This document shows positions 26,432-35,624 of a DNA stretch of 64,000 bases, piece by piece. The stretch is from JAEXOD01 sp964652025 (GTDB lineage Bacteria > Bacteroidota > Ignavibacteria > Ignavibacteriales > Melioribacteraceae). The stretch lies in contig CAZYZX010000004.1 of NCBI GenBank assembly GCA_964652025.1, forward strand, positions 124,001 to 188,000. Direction: 5' to 3'. Under the pieces are notes generated by a model. That model made no database searches, was not told the origin of the DNA, and saw only the letters and a program-made list of their open reading frames with translations. Positions within the stretch are counted from its first letter, which is position 1; every line of letters starts with the position of its first letter. Position numbers and translations under genes: made by a program.

Positions 26432-26440
26432 GTAACTAAC

Positions 26441-27280
26441 CTACTTTTTGTTTCTAATATTTATTAAATCTCTATAATTTATAAGCTTAATATTATTTTT
26501 TATTAATGCTTCCTTAAAGTTATTAGATGTAAGAGCCTTTAACTCTCCTTCTCTACTTTTACTCATATTTTTAGGACCCCAAGGATTTAAATCTTCCATA
26601 GCGGCAAGTTCGGGTGTATCAATGCCAATATGACTAACTAAAAGAAACACACCATCATTTTTAATATTACTAACAATTGCAACTAAGCTATCTGTTTTGC
26701 TTTCTACAGGGTCATCATAAACATTATTTATATCAGTTTCTTGTAAATATCTGGAAATAGCAAGATTATACTCTTTAGCTAATTTTTCTACTATAGCACG
26801 ATGTTCGGGTTTATCTATAGCTGTTCCCATATGATAATCTAAGTAGTCTATTTTAAGTCCTGTTCTTAAAGCTCTTTCTATTTGTGCTCTAAGTTCAAGT
26901 TCCACTTCTTCTGTTTTTGGATTATTTTCATGAAATTTTGCACGCGATGGTAAAAAGTAACCTTCGTTATCAGTTAAAGAAGGGACCGCAGAGTGTCCTG
27001 CAACAGGTCCCCATCTGTAATTTTTCCACTCTGCATTTAGTGTTAAATGCACACCCACAGCAACTTCTGGATGTTCTTTCAATATATCTACAGCTTCTTG
27101 ATACCAGGGACATGGAAACATTACCGATGCAGAAAGTGGATAACCAGTTTTTAATAATTCCTTAAATGCCATATTAACGGCATGGCTCATTCCAATATCA
27201 TCACACCTAATTATTAATTGCTTATCCTGCGCAAATATAATTATTGTAAAAAAAATAAAAACAATTAAAAATTTTTTCAT
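26441..27280 (-). CDS. Exported ChbG/YdjC-family carbohydrate deacetylase
   Basis: A 279-residue YdjC/ChbG-family protein with an N-terminal signal peptide (cleavage near IIFAQ), which is unusual because E. coli ChbG is cytosolic. Metal site residues are visible: IIRCDDIGMSH (D-D), VGVHLTL (H) and YLDYHMG (H). ChbG removes N-acetyl groups from chito-oligosaccharides. Here it would act in the periplasm or outside on imported or surface glycans. It sits seven bases after the class V aminotransferase and before the HD gene; no shared pathway is obvious. Confidence 0.85.
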   Translation of the reverse strand: MKKFLIVFIFFTIIIFAQDKQLIIRCDDIGMSHAVNMAFKELLKTGYPLSASVMFPCPWYQEAVDILKEHPEVAVGVHLTLNAEWKNYRWGPVAGHSAVPSLTDNEGYFLPSRAKFHENNPKTEEVELELRAQIERALRTGLKIDYLDYHMGTAIDKPEHRAIVEKLAKEYNLAISRYLQETDINNVYDDPVESKTDSLVAIVSNIKNDGVFLLVSHIGIDTPELAAMEDLNPWGPKNMSKSREGELKALTSNNFKEALIKNNIKLINYRDLINIRNKK

Positions 27281-27287
27281 TTTAACC

Positions 27288-28433
27288 TCAACTTTTTAAA
27301 AAGTCGTTTAATAAATTTAGTAATTTATCAAATTCACTTTTAATGTTGTAAAAATGTGGAGCTAATCTAACTTTGCCTTGTCTTAGTTCAAAAATAATAT
27401 TATGCTTTTCTGCAAATTCTTTAAATTCCTCTGCTCTTGGCATATCAAAAGTTACAATGCCAGATAGATGGATATCTTCTTCACCAAATAACAAGGGATT
27501 TAAACCTAATGAATGTAACCCGTTTTGCAAATACTTAGTATTATTTAAAATTATTTTTTCAATATTATCTATTCCAAAATCAAGGAACATTTTAAGGTTA
27601 GTATCTGCAGCAACAATACCAATTAAATTTACAGAACCATTAAAAAAACTTTGTGTATCATCTTTAAGTGTTAAATCATAATTTAATAAATTCCAAGCAT
27701 CCTTAACCGAAAGCCACCCAACAAAAGCTTGCTTTAAGCGAGGTTGCAATTTTTCTGATACATAAAGATATGAAAGACCTTGCAGCCCCATTAACCATTT
27801 TTGCGTACCACCACATAAAAAATCAATATTCATTTTATCAACATCTATATTAAACGCACCAGATGCTTGAATAACATCAACCGAAAAAATAATATTATTA
27901 TACTTACACAATTTGCCCAATTCAATTAAATTAGAACGATAACCGGAAAAAAATTGCACGTAACTAATAGATAACAACTTTGTTTTTTCTGTAATTGCAT
28001 CTCGCAAATCTTCATAAAGAACTTTACCATTTTTAGATTTAACTACTTTAACAACCACTCCTTTTTTTTGTAAATTTAAAAAAGGATAAACATTTGCCGG
28101 GAATTCCATATCGTTAAGAATAATTTCATCACCAGCTTGCCACTCTAAACTATTTGCAAGCAAGTTCATCCCATTGCTAACGTTATCTACCCAAGTAACG
28201 CGATTAGGAGCACAATTAAGCAATCTGCCAAGTTTTTCTCTTCCGCTACTATCAGCACTTATAAAGGTATCTAAGTTTTTTATATTTCCAGCGCTTCTGT
28301 TGTAAATATACTCGTTTAAGCTGCTAACAACTAATTTAGATAACGGACCTATAGATGCATGATTAAAATAAATTTTCCCTTGCTCTAAAAATGGATACAA
28401 GCTCCTTATTTCTTCAACTGTTTTATATTCCAT
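27288..28433 (-). CDS. Class V PLP aminotransferase (NifS/Csd-like fold)
   Basis: A 381-residue fold-type I PLP enzyme. YFNHASIGPLSKLV at the start, WVDNVSNGMNLLAN, LLSISYVQFFSGYRSNL, IFSVDVIQASGAF (Asp and Gln contacting PLP) and CGGTQKWLMGLQGLSYLYV (Schiff-base Lys) are class V hallmarks. A cysteine desulfurase catalytic Cys loop is not obvious (the C-terminal region reads LLFGEEDIHLSGIVTFDM), so a lyase, aminotransferase or epimerase-type role is more likely than sulfur mobilisation. First gene of a three-gene minus-strand unit, with AGGGA before the ATG. Confidence 0.82.
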   Translation of the reverse strand: MEYKTVEEIRSLYPFLEQGKIYFNHASIGPLSKLVVSSLNEYIYNRSAGNIKNLDTFISADSSGREKLGRLLNCAPNRVTWVDNVSNGMNLLANSLEWQAGDEIILNDMEFPANVYPFLNLQKKGVVVKVVKSKNGKVLYEDLRDAITEKTKLLSISYVQFFSGYRSNLIELGKLCKYNNIIFSVDVIQASGAFNIDVDKMNIDFLCGGTQKWLMGLQGLSYLYVSEKLQPRLKQAFVGWLSVKDAWNLLNYDLTLKDDTQSFFNGSVNLIGIVAADTNLKMFLDFGIDNIEKIILNNTKYLQNGLHSLGLNPLLFGEEDIHLSGIVTFDMPRAEEFKEFAEKHNIIFELRQGKVRLAPHFYNIKSEFDKLLNLLNDFLKS

Positions 28434-28508
28434 AATTTCCCTAAAGTTTAACCATAAAATATCTAAACAAAAATATGTAATAATAATTAAATAATAAAGC
28501 TTTAAAAT

Positions 28509-28534
28509 AAAAAAAGCCCCACAAAGGGGGCTTT
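28509..28534 (-). terminator. Rho-independent terminator after the OPT transporter gene
   Basis: AAAGCCCC (28513-28520) pairs with GGGGCTTT (28527-28534); on the minus strand the stem is followed by a seven-base T-run. It lies just after the stop at 28555. Confidence 0.88.
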
Positions 28535-28554
28535 AAAATTAAACTAATAAATAA

Positions 28555-30534
28555 TTATTCTTTATCATCTTTTAACGAGTCCCAAATCATATAAACACAA
28601 ATACCAATAAACATAATTAAGCCAACAATTTCTGCGGAGTGGCTTTCTGCCCATTCTTTCATAAACCAATTAAATCCAGCAGATTTTAAAAGTACGCTTA
28701 CAACACCCATTAAAGCACCACCAGCAATAAATCCACTTGCAATAAGGATACCACGCTCGCTACGGGCTTTGTTAACTTTTTCTTCTTTGCTTCTTGTACC
28801 AACAAAATGAGCAATTAAACCACCAACTAAAATTGGGGTATTTAATTCTAAAGGTAAATACATACCTAACGAAAATGCCAATGCAGGGATGCCAAGCATA
28901 GTTAAAATTAAAGCCATAAATGCGCCGGCAATATACATTAACCAAGGTGCTGGTTGATTACTCATTAATGGTTGAATAACAGCAGCCATTGCGTTTGCTT
29001 GAGGTGCAGGCAAAGCAGTATCTCCCGTAAAGCCATAAGAATTGTTTAATAATAAAATTACGCCACCAACAGTAGCTGCAGATACAGCAGTACCTAAAAA
29101 CTTCCATTGCTCTTGTTTATATGGTGATGACCCTAACCAATAACCAATCTTTAAATCTGTTACAAAAGCACCCGCAACAGATAAAGCTGTACAAACTACA
29201 CCACCAATAATTAATGCTGCAACCATTCCAACTTCACCTGTTAAACCAACATTAACTAACACTAAAGAAGATAAAATTAATGTCATTAAGGTCATTCCAG
29301 AAACTGGGTTTGTTCCAACAATTGCAATAGCATTTGCTGCAACAGTTGTAAATAAAAATGCAATAATTAAAACAATTAATAAACCTACAATTGCATGTAG
29401 TAAATTGTTTACAACGCCAAATAAAAAGAAAATAAATAATACAATAGCAACTAATACAATACCACCAACAATAATTGCCATGCTAATATCTTTTTGAGTG
29501 CGTAATACTGTGCCTTCTACTTGTTTTTTACCGCCAAGCTCTTTAACTGCTAAGCTAAAAGCACTTTTAATTATTCCCGATGATCTAATAATTCCAATTA
29601 AACCAGCCATAGCAATTCCACCAATACCAATATGACGAACGTAATTTTTAAAAATTGCTTCAGCAGGCATGTCTTTTAATAAATCTTTTACATTTGCGCC
29701 AAAAGGAACTGCAGTATAATCCCCTATGTAGCTAAAAATAGGCATAATAACAAACCAAGCAACAAATGAACCACCGGCAATAATAGCAGCGTATTTCAAT
29801 CCAACAATATAGCCAAGCCCCATAACAGCTGCGCCAATGTTAATCTTAAATACAAGTTTAAACTTGCTTGCAACATACTCGCCCGCTGGAAAAACGCGTG
29901 TAGTAAATACTTCGCTCCACCAACCAAAGGTAGAAATAATAAAATCGTAAATGCCACCAACAAGCGCACTTGTAATTAATACTTTTGCTTGGTTACCCCC
30001 TTTTTCGCCGGCAACTAAAACTTCTGTAGTAGCTGTTGCCTCTGGAAAAGGAAATTTACCGTGCATTTCTGCAACAAAGTATTTTCTAAAAGGAATTAAA
30101 AATAAAATGCCTAAAAACCCACCCAACATAGATGACAAAAAGATTTTGTAATAATCAACGTCTAACTTTAAGATATAAATTGCTGGTAAAGTAAAAATTG
30201 CACCCGCAACAACAGCACCACTTGTAGCACCAATAGATTGAATAATTACGTTTTCCCCTAAAGCACCACTTCTTTTTAATGCTGTTGATAAACCTACTGC
30301 TAATATTGCAATAGGAATAGCTGCCTCAAATACCTGTCCAATTTTTAACCCTAAATAAGCTGCTGCGGCAGAAAACAATATTGCCATCAATAAGCCAACT
30401 GAAACAGTATAAAGATTTACTTCGCTAATTCTAGCTTTCGGATCCATTAATGGAACATATTCTTCACCCGGTTTTAGCTCTCGATAAGCATTTGCTGGTA
30501 AACCTGCCGGGGTGCTACTGGATTCTACATGCAT
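28555..30534 (-). CDS. OPT-family oligopeptide transporter
   Basis: A 659-residue membrane protein with roughly sixteen hydrophobic helices, of the bacterial OPT superfamily. Recognisable segments include LYTVSVGLLMAILFSAAAAY, GALGENVIIQSIGATSGAVV, FPFPEATATTEVLVAGEKGG and DLKIGYWLGSSPYKQEQW. Members import small peptides, or metal-chelate complexes in the YSL branch, by proton symport. It lies 23 bases downstream of an exported subtilase and is followed by a terminator, so it probably takes up peptides released by that protease. Complete length. Confidence 0.92.
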   Translation of the reverse strand: MHVESSSTPAGLPANAYRELKPGEEYVPLMDPKARISEVNLYTVSVGLLMAILFSAAAAYLGLKIGQVFEAAIPIAILAVGLSTALKRSGALGENVIIQSIGATSGAVVAGAIFTLPAIYILKLDVDYYKIFLSSMLGGFLGILFLIPFRKYFVAEMHGKFPFPEATATTEVLVAGEKGGNQAKVLITSALVGGIYDFIISTFGWWSEVFTTRVFPAGEYVASKFKLVFKINIGAAVMGLGYIVGLKYAAIIAGGSFVAWFVIMPIFSYIGDYTAVPFGANVKDLLKDMPAEAIFKNYVRHIGIGGIAMAGLIGIIRSSGIIKSAFSLAVKELGGKKQVEGTVLRTQKDISMAIIVGGIVLVAIVLFIFFLFGVVNNLLHAIVGLLIVLIIAFLFTTVAANAIAIVGTNPVSGMTLMTLILSSLVLVNVGLTGEVGMVAALIIGGVVCTALSVAGAFVTDLKIGYWLGSSPYKQEQWKFLGTAVSAATVGGVILLLNNSYGFTGDTALPAPQANAMAAVIQPLMSNQPAPWLMYIAGAFMALILTMLGIPALAFSLGMYLPLELNTPILVGGLIAHFVGTRSKEEKVNKARSERGILIASGFIAGGALMGVVSVLLKSAGFNWFMKEWAESHSAEIVGLIMFIGICVYMIWDSLKDDKE

Positions 30535-30557
30535 AATAATCTACCTATATTTATTTG

Positions 30558-33350
30558 TTAATTAACGTTAAATGGAACAATATATTCGGCTTCATTGTTA
30601 ATATTATTTAACTTAACTTCACCAAATAGTTTTGTACCTTCTGGTAATTTTATTTCAGGCAATTTGTAATCTAATGTTATTGTTTCTGCTATTGAAGGAT
30701 AAAACATAACACTTTTTTTGTTTTTTGCCTTTACGTTTATTTCAATTGGTTCTGCAAAATATGTTTTTTCTGTTACAAGTACTTTTAGCTCACCATCGGC
30801 ATTTGTAAATCCTGGTATTAATGCTAATTTATAATCGCCTTTTCCGCTTATAGATATTTCCCCTTTTCTATAACTTAAACCACTTTTTTCTACTGCTATA
30901 CCATCTTTATCATAAATCATTACTGCAAAATCTGTAACTTTGTTAAAATCTTCTTTTGTAACTTCTATTGTAAAGCTTCTTTCTGCTTCACTTTCTTTAA
31001 GTTCAAATGGAGCTGTGTAGTAATCTTTTCCTTTTATTGTTACATAGTAACTTTTTTCGTAACCTAATATTTTACCATCTAATGCATAAACTGGGGTGTT
31101 ATTAAACATATTTATTAAATCTAATGTTTTATTATTTGCACAAACTAATGGCTTGCTTATTAAATTAATACCACCAAATTCTACATCTAAATTATATGTG
31201 GAAACACTTTTAGCTAAAAAGCTTCCTTCAACAACAATTTCGTAAACACCTGGCTCTAAGTTATTATAAAACTTTTGAACTTGAACATAATCTTTTTCGC
31301 CTGTAATTGTTTGGCTAACATCCAATTGTTCACCATTTGGTGCGTGTAAATTATAACGTGCGCTAATATATTTACCCGGTGTTGAGTATAATTTAATTTT
31401 CATACTTGTAGCACCAGCCGGTACGTTAACAAAATAACGTTTAAACATAGCTTTATCTACTGTTCCAACAAAAGTTTTGCGATAACTGTTTGCAGCTGTA
31501 AACTCTTCTGGAATTACAACTGTAGCCATCATTTCAAATTCTAAGTATTTATCGCTGCCTTCTCTGTAAGCTTTAATCTTGCCATTGTATAATCCTGGTT
31601 CTTTCATTTTATTTTTATCAAAACGTACAACAACATTAGTTGGTTGTTCATTTCTTATATATGTTTTCTTTTGAACAGGAATTAACCAATCGCTATCACT
31701 TTCTAAATTGTATACTCTATAAAATTTATCACTACCATTAAATTTATTTCTTTGCACCATATAGGTCATTGTTTCGTTTCCTGTTAAAAACGAACCATTG
31801 CGTAAGTAAATATTTGGGGCGCGTCCATCTGCCATATTTGGTGCAACTGCTGAAATTTTATATGTCTCAAATTTATCAATTTCACCATTTTTAATATATT
31901 TTTTAAGCAAATCATATGCTTTATCTACATTTATAAAACCGCCACCTTGGTCTAAACTTGTGTAGTCATTCCAACGTGTAGCAGATTCACGAATTGCTTT
32001 ATAAAGCAATAAAGAAGGTAATTTAATATCAGGATACTCTACTTTAACTGCGCTCATAAGTAAAGCCATAACACCTGCTGTGTAAGGAGAAGCCATACTT
32101 GTTCCCCAAAATCTGTCATTATTTCCCCAATTTGGTACTGTAGAAGTGCAAGCACCCGGACTAATAATATCTGGTTTGCTTACTTCGCCACCGCGTGAGC
32201 TGAAATATAAAAGAATATCTCTATCAATAACAGCACCGTATAAATCATTTCCTACTTCCTTTGTTAAAACAGCACCCGAAGAAAATACATTGCTTGATGC
32301 TGCGGGTAAACCTGCTGTAGAAATACCCGGTCCTTCGTTACCGTTAGAAATAGCTATATATAAATAAGGATTATCTTTAACTAACTTATCAATAAATTTT
32401 TCCATCTCTGCTTGTGCTTCTATTTCGCTACCAATACCAAAACTCATATTTATAACGCAAGGGGTTTTGGTTTCTTTGCTAATTTTATCCGCATATAAAT
32501 AAGCTTTTTTCATGCTTTCTGTAACAGTGGCACCACCAGAAAAATTATTATTCCCCAATTTGCAGCTAATAACCCAAGCACCCGGTGCAACTCCCTTTAA
32601 ACCAACACCTCCTATATCATTACCTGCGGCAATACCAGCAACGTGTGTTCCGTGCCCACCATCATCAAAGTGGAAATTAACTATATTAAGCTCTGGAAAT
32701 ATATTTAATCCCATGTATAGTTTTGGCAAATTTTTGCCATTATCTATGCAAAACGCATCATACTTTTCTTTATAGTTACGTAATGGTTTTTCATCAGATA
32801 AGTCACCATTCCCATTAGTATCAAAATATACTACCCAATAGCTTGCGTTACCATCTTTTACTTTAAATGTAACAAAGTAAAAAACATCGTCGTTTTTACC
32901 ATTTCCATTTATATCTTTTATTCCCGAGCCAGAGTTTTTCCAAAAATCTTCTTTAATTGCTCCAATGTAGTAATTATCATCTTCAGCTTTAAGTGATAAA
33001 TTATCCGCACCTAAAATTTTATAATTTTGTGATTCGTTAACAAAATATTTTTTGCCATCTTTTTTATCAATATCTGCTTTGTAAAATTTAACGTCTCCCT
33101 GCTCTGTAAAATCTTGAACATCAATAACTTTCACTTCATCTGTAGTGGTTTTCTTTAAACCATCTACTCCCATATCAACGCCGGTATCAAAAACAAATAC
33201 TATTACACCGCGACCGTCAAACTTAGGATACTTCTTTAAAAAATCTTCAACTCCCGTTTGACGCAATGATAAAAATGTTTGAGTATTTTCTTGCGCAAAT
33301 ACAAAACATACCGAAACTAAAAAACTAAGTAATAATAATTTAAATTTCAT
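30558..33350 (-). CDS. Exported S8 serine peptidase, tripeptidyl-peptidase II-like
   Basis: A 930-residue subtilase with a signal peptide (cleavage near VFAQ at residue 20). The catalytic triad is readable: D55 in FVFDTGVD, H233 in GGHGTHVAGI, S418 in WGTSMASP, with oxyanion N338 in SNGNEGP. The insert of about 175 residues between Asp and His, and the large beta-rich C-terminal half (500-930), are like tripeptidyl-peptidase II and unlike short secreted subtilisins. There is no type IX sorting tail. Its ATG overlaps the stop of the upstream membrane gene by four bases. Likely periplasmic or outer-surface exopeptidase feeding the OPT importer. Confidence 0.92.
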   Translation of the reverse strand: MKFKLLLLSFLVSVCFVFAQENTQTFLSLRQTGVEDFLKKYPKFDGRGVIVFVFDTGVDMGVDGLKKTTTDEVKVIDVQDFTEQGDVKFYKADIDKKDGKKYFVNESQNYKILGADNLSLKAEDDNYYIGAIKEDFWKNSGSGIKDINGNGKNDDVFYFVTFKVKDGNASYWVVYFDTNGNGDLSDEKPLRNYKEKYDAFCIDNGKNLPKLYMGLNIFPELNIVNFHFDDGGHGTHVAGIAAGNDIGGVGLKGVAPGAWVISCKLGNNNFSGGATVTESMKKAYLYADKISKETKTPCVINMSFGIGSEIEAQAEMEKFIDKLVKDNPYLYIAISNGNEGPGISTAGLPAASSNVFSSGAVLTKEVGNDLYGAVIDRDILLYFSSRGGEVSKPDIISPGACTSTVPNWGNNDRFWGTSMASPYTAGVMALLMSAVKVEYPDIKLPSLLLYKAIRESATRWNDYTSLDQGGGFINVDKAYDLLKKYIKNGEIDKFETYKISAVAPNMADGRAPNIYLRNGSFLTGNETMTYMVQRNKFNGSDKFYRVYNLESDSDWLIPVQKKTYIRNEQPTNVVVRFDKNKMKEPGLYNGKIKAYREGSDKYLEFEMMATVVIPEEFTAANSYRKTFVGTVDKAMFKRYFVNVPAGATSMKIKLYSTPGKYISARYNLHAPNGEQLDVSQTITGEKDYVQVQKFYNNLEPGVYEIVVEGSFLAKSVSTYNLDVEFGGINLISKPLVCANNKTLDLINMFNNTPVYALDGKILGYEKSYYVTIKGKDYYTAPFELKESEAERSFTIEVTKEDFNKVTDFAVMIYDKDGIAVEKSGLSYRKGEISISGKGDYKLALIPGFTNADGELKVLVTEKTYFAEPIEINVKAKNKKSVMFYPSIAETITLDYKLPEIKLPEGTKLFGEVKLNNINNEAEYIVPFNVN

Positions 33351-34192
33351 TTTTCACCTATTTTAGTTGAATCAATAATTTGTTCTCTTTTTTCTTTATC
33401 TAATTTGTTGTAATCTAATTCACTGCCCCAAACGCTATGAGGAATTAAATAAACTACAATTAATAGTATAGAGGCACCAAGTGCCCAATACTTAGGGTTT
33501 TTACTTCTTTTGTACATAAAAAAGGCTATTAACCACCCAATAAATGTAATAACCGTTTTGTTATCTGTTAAATCATGCCCAAATGGAAAACCACTCCAAA
33601 AAACACCAAAAGCATATTTTTGAACAATTGGTCCTAATATAAAGCCACCGATAAATAAAAATATAAGCGTTAAAAAGGTTAATGCTTTAAATTTTGGATT
33701 ATTGTTAAAAAATTCTAAACCTGTTCTAACAGATAGCAACATTGCCCCAAACATAAAAAAAACATGAACTATTAAAACAAATGTTGGAACTGTTCCTTTA
33801 AAACGTATAATTACATTTTCTTTTGTTGGAATTATAATTTTTGCGTCATCTTTATAAATTTCTATAAAATATTGCAATTTACCAGCGGGTGGTTGCAGAG
33901 GTAAATATCCTACTAATTTACCATCTTTGTTTTCCATTGGTACTTTTGTATAGTCATCTTTAGTTTTGTACCGTTTATAAAAAAGGTAACCTTTAGCTTC
34001 TTTATCAGTAATTGTAGTAATTTCGCAATCAGTTTGTTCACCATGCGACCGCAAAAGTTTATATTTATATTCGTTTCCTAAAAATGTATATTTACCAGTT
34101 AGTGGATAAGTTGGACCTGTAACCCTTTGATATATTGCCGTTGCTAATGTTAAAATAAATGCCAAAACCCATAAAAGTATATTTCTTTTCAT
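33347..34192 (-). CDS. Membrane protein of unknown function, coupled to the subtilase
   Basis: A 281-residue protein. It has an N-terminal helix (about 5-21), an extracytoplasmic beta-rich domain (about 25-130, with CEITTITDKEAKGYLFYKRY), then four or five helices (about 133-255) and a charged C-terminal tail. The segment FPFGHDLTDNKTVITFIGWL looks conserved, and H/D residues near the membrane could bind metal or heme, but I do not recognise the family. It heads the operon with the TPP II-like protease and OPT transporter and is translationally coupled to the protease, so a sensory or accessory role in peptide use is a fair guess only. Confidence 0.75.
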   Translation of the reverse strand: MKRNILLWVLAFILTLATAIYQRVTGPTYPLTGKYTFLGNEYKYKLLRSHGEQTDCEITTITDKEAKGYLFYKRYKTKDDYTKVPMENKDGKLVGYLPLQPPAGKLQYFIEIYKDDAKIIIPTKENVIIRFKGTVPTFVLIVHVFFMFGAMLLSVRTGLEFFNNNPKFKALTFLTLIFLFIGGFILGPIVQKYAFGVFWSGFPFGHDLTDNKTVITFIGWLIAFFMYKRSKNPKYWALGASILLIVVYLIPHSVWGSELDYNKLDKEKREQIIDSTKIGEK

Positions 34193-34331
34193 ATATATTT
34201 TATATTATAATTTTACTGATTTAATAAAGATTTAATTTGTAATATAATGATTTAAATAATTATTAAAAAGACAAAACGTAAAAAAAAGAATACCAAAAGT
34301 GTGGTAAAATTAAGTATTAAACTATAACTTT

Positions 34332-35468
34332 TTATAATGGAAGTTTTATATAAAAGGTAGTTCCGCTCTCTTTATTTGTAGTAAAACCAACCTCTCCATT
34401 AAGATATTTTTCTCCGATTAGCTTCATGCTATAAGTACCTAATCCACGATTTGCACCTTTAGTAGAAAATGAACGTTGGAAAATTTGCAATTCAATTTCT
34501 TTTGGTAACACAGTTGCATTATTAACATAAAAAACTATTTTATTATCTTCTAATAATGCACCTATTTTTACACTTTCACCTTTATTTATAGCTTCTAAAG
34601 CATTTTTAAGCATATTAACAATAACACGCTCTAAAAGTCGCTTATCGCTGTTAAAATTAACATCGGGTAAATTTTCTGCTATAGTAATTGATTTACCTTC
34701 ACTAACTTGATGGTGAGAAAGATACGAAACAACATCATTAATAAATTTTGTGGAATTGATGTTAGTTGGTATTACCGCTAACTCGTTATTTTCCGCAGAT
34801 GCTAAATCTCGTTGTGCAATAATTTCTTCTAAAAGTCTTTCACTTAATTTACTAATATCTTCTAACGCTTCTTTTAGCTCATCTTGGTTATCAAGCTCTT
34901 TCATATATTCTATAAAACCATTTAAACCACCAGCAGTATTAATAACATCGTGAAAAAATATCCGTTCTAATGCACGCTTCCGTTTTTGTTCGCTAATATC
35001 TGTAACAGATAAAACAGTAAATTTTTTACCTTCAATTGTTAAGGGTGTAGATGTTACAGAAAAATCATAATATATTTTATCCCCATTATTATGTGCTGTA
35101 ATTCTGCACTCTTTGGTTACTTTTCTGTTTAATAATTGACTTTCTAAAATCGAGTTAACAGCTCCACAATATCTGCAATTTTCCGATGTTCCACAGCCGC
35201 CTTCTTCTAATTTGCTATTTACGCAATTTAATGCTTCCCCCGGTCTTTGGGATAGCACTTCTTCGGGATTTTCTAACCCTAACATATCTATTAATATTTT
35301 ATTTGCGTATATAATTTGCCTTTGTTCATTTAAGATGGCTGCAACTATTGCTAAAGCATTTAAAATCCCTATTATTATTGGATCGTTTTCAACATATTTA
35401 TTTTGTTCTGCTATTGCTTCTTTTTCTAACCTTGCTGCTGGAGCATATTTTGTATTATAATTTTCCAT
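34332..35468 (-). CDS. PAS-domain histidine kinase with a four-cysteine cluster
   Basis: A 378-residue soluble kinase. A PAS domain (about 28-160) contains C82-x9-C92-x5-C98-x2-C101 (GGCGTSENCRYCGAV), a pattern that could bind a metal or Fe-S cluster or form redox disulfides. A divergent DHp helix follows with H173 in FFHDVIN as the likely phosphorylation site. The HATPase domain has an N-box NMLKNALEAI and G-box STKGANRGLGTYSMKLI. No transmembrane segment, so the signal is cytoplasmic. AGAGGAAA precedes the ATG. No response regulator is adjacent: an orphan kinase, with the nearest regulator at 56966. Confidence 0.88.
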   Translation of the reverse strand: MENYNTKYAPAARLEKEAIAEQNKYVENDPIIIGILNALAIVAAILNEQRQIIYANKILIDMLGLENPEEVLSQRPGEALNCVNSKLEEGGCGTSENCRYCGAVNSILESQLLNRKVTKECRITAHNNGDKIYYDFSVTSTPLTIEGKKFTVLSVTDISEQKRKRALERIFFHDVINTAGGLNGFIEYMKELDNQDELKEALEDISKLSERLLEEIIAQRDLASAENNELAVIPTNINSTKFINDVVSYLSHHQVSEGKSITIAENLPDVNFNSDKRLLERVIVNMLKNALEAINKGESVKIGALLEDNKIVFYVNNATVLPKEIELQIFQRSFSTKGANRGLGTYSMKLIGEKYLNGEVGFTTNKESGTTFYIKLPL

Positions 35469-35559
35469 TTATTTCCTCTTTTTATTCCCCAAAAAATATT
35501 TTATATATATATTTTTTTGTTTTATTATTATTCATTTTAAAAAAATAGTAAAAATAATA

Positions 35560-35588
35560 TTGAAAAGCAAAATAAAATAAAGTATTAT
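35560..35588 (+). promoter_or_regulatory. Sigma70-like promoter for the tricorn-like protease gene
   Basis: TTGAAA (35560-35565), 17-bp spacer, TATTAT (35583-35588), 37 bp before the ATG at 35625, which has an AAGGAG ribosome site. Confidence 0.6.
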
Positions 35589-35624
35589 AGTTTTAATAAA
35601 TTTTAAATTTAGTAAGGAGAAAAA

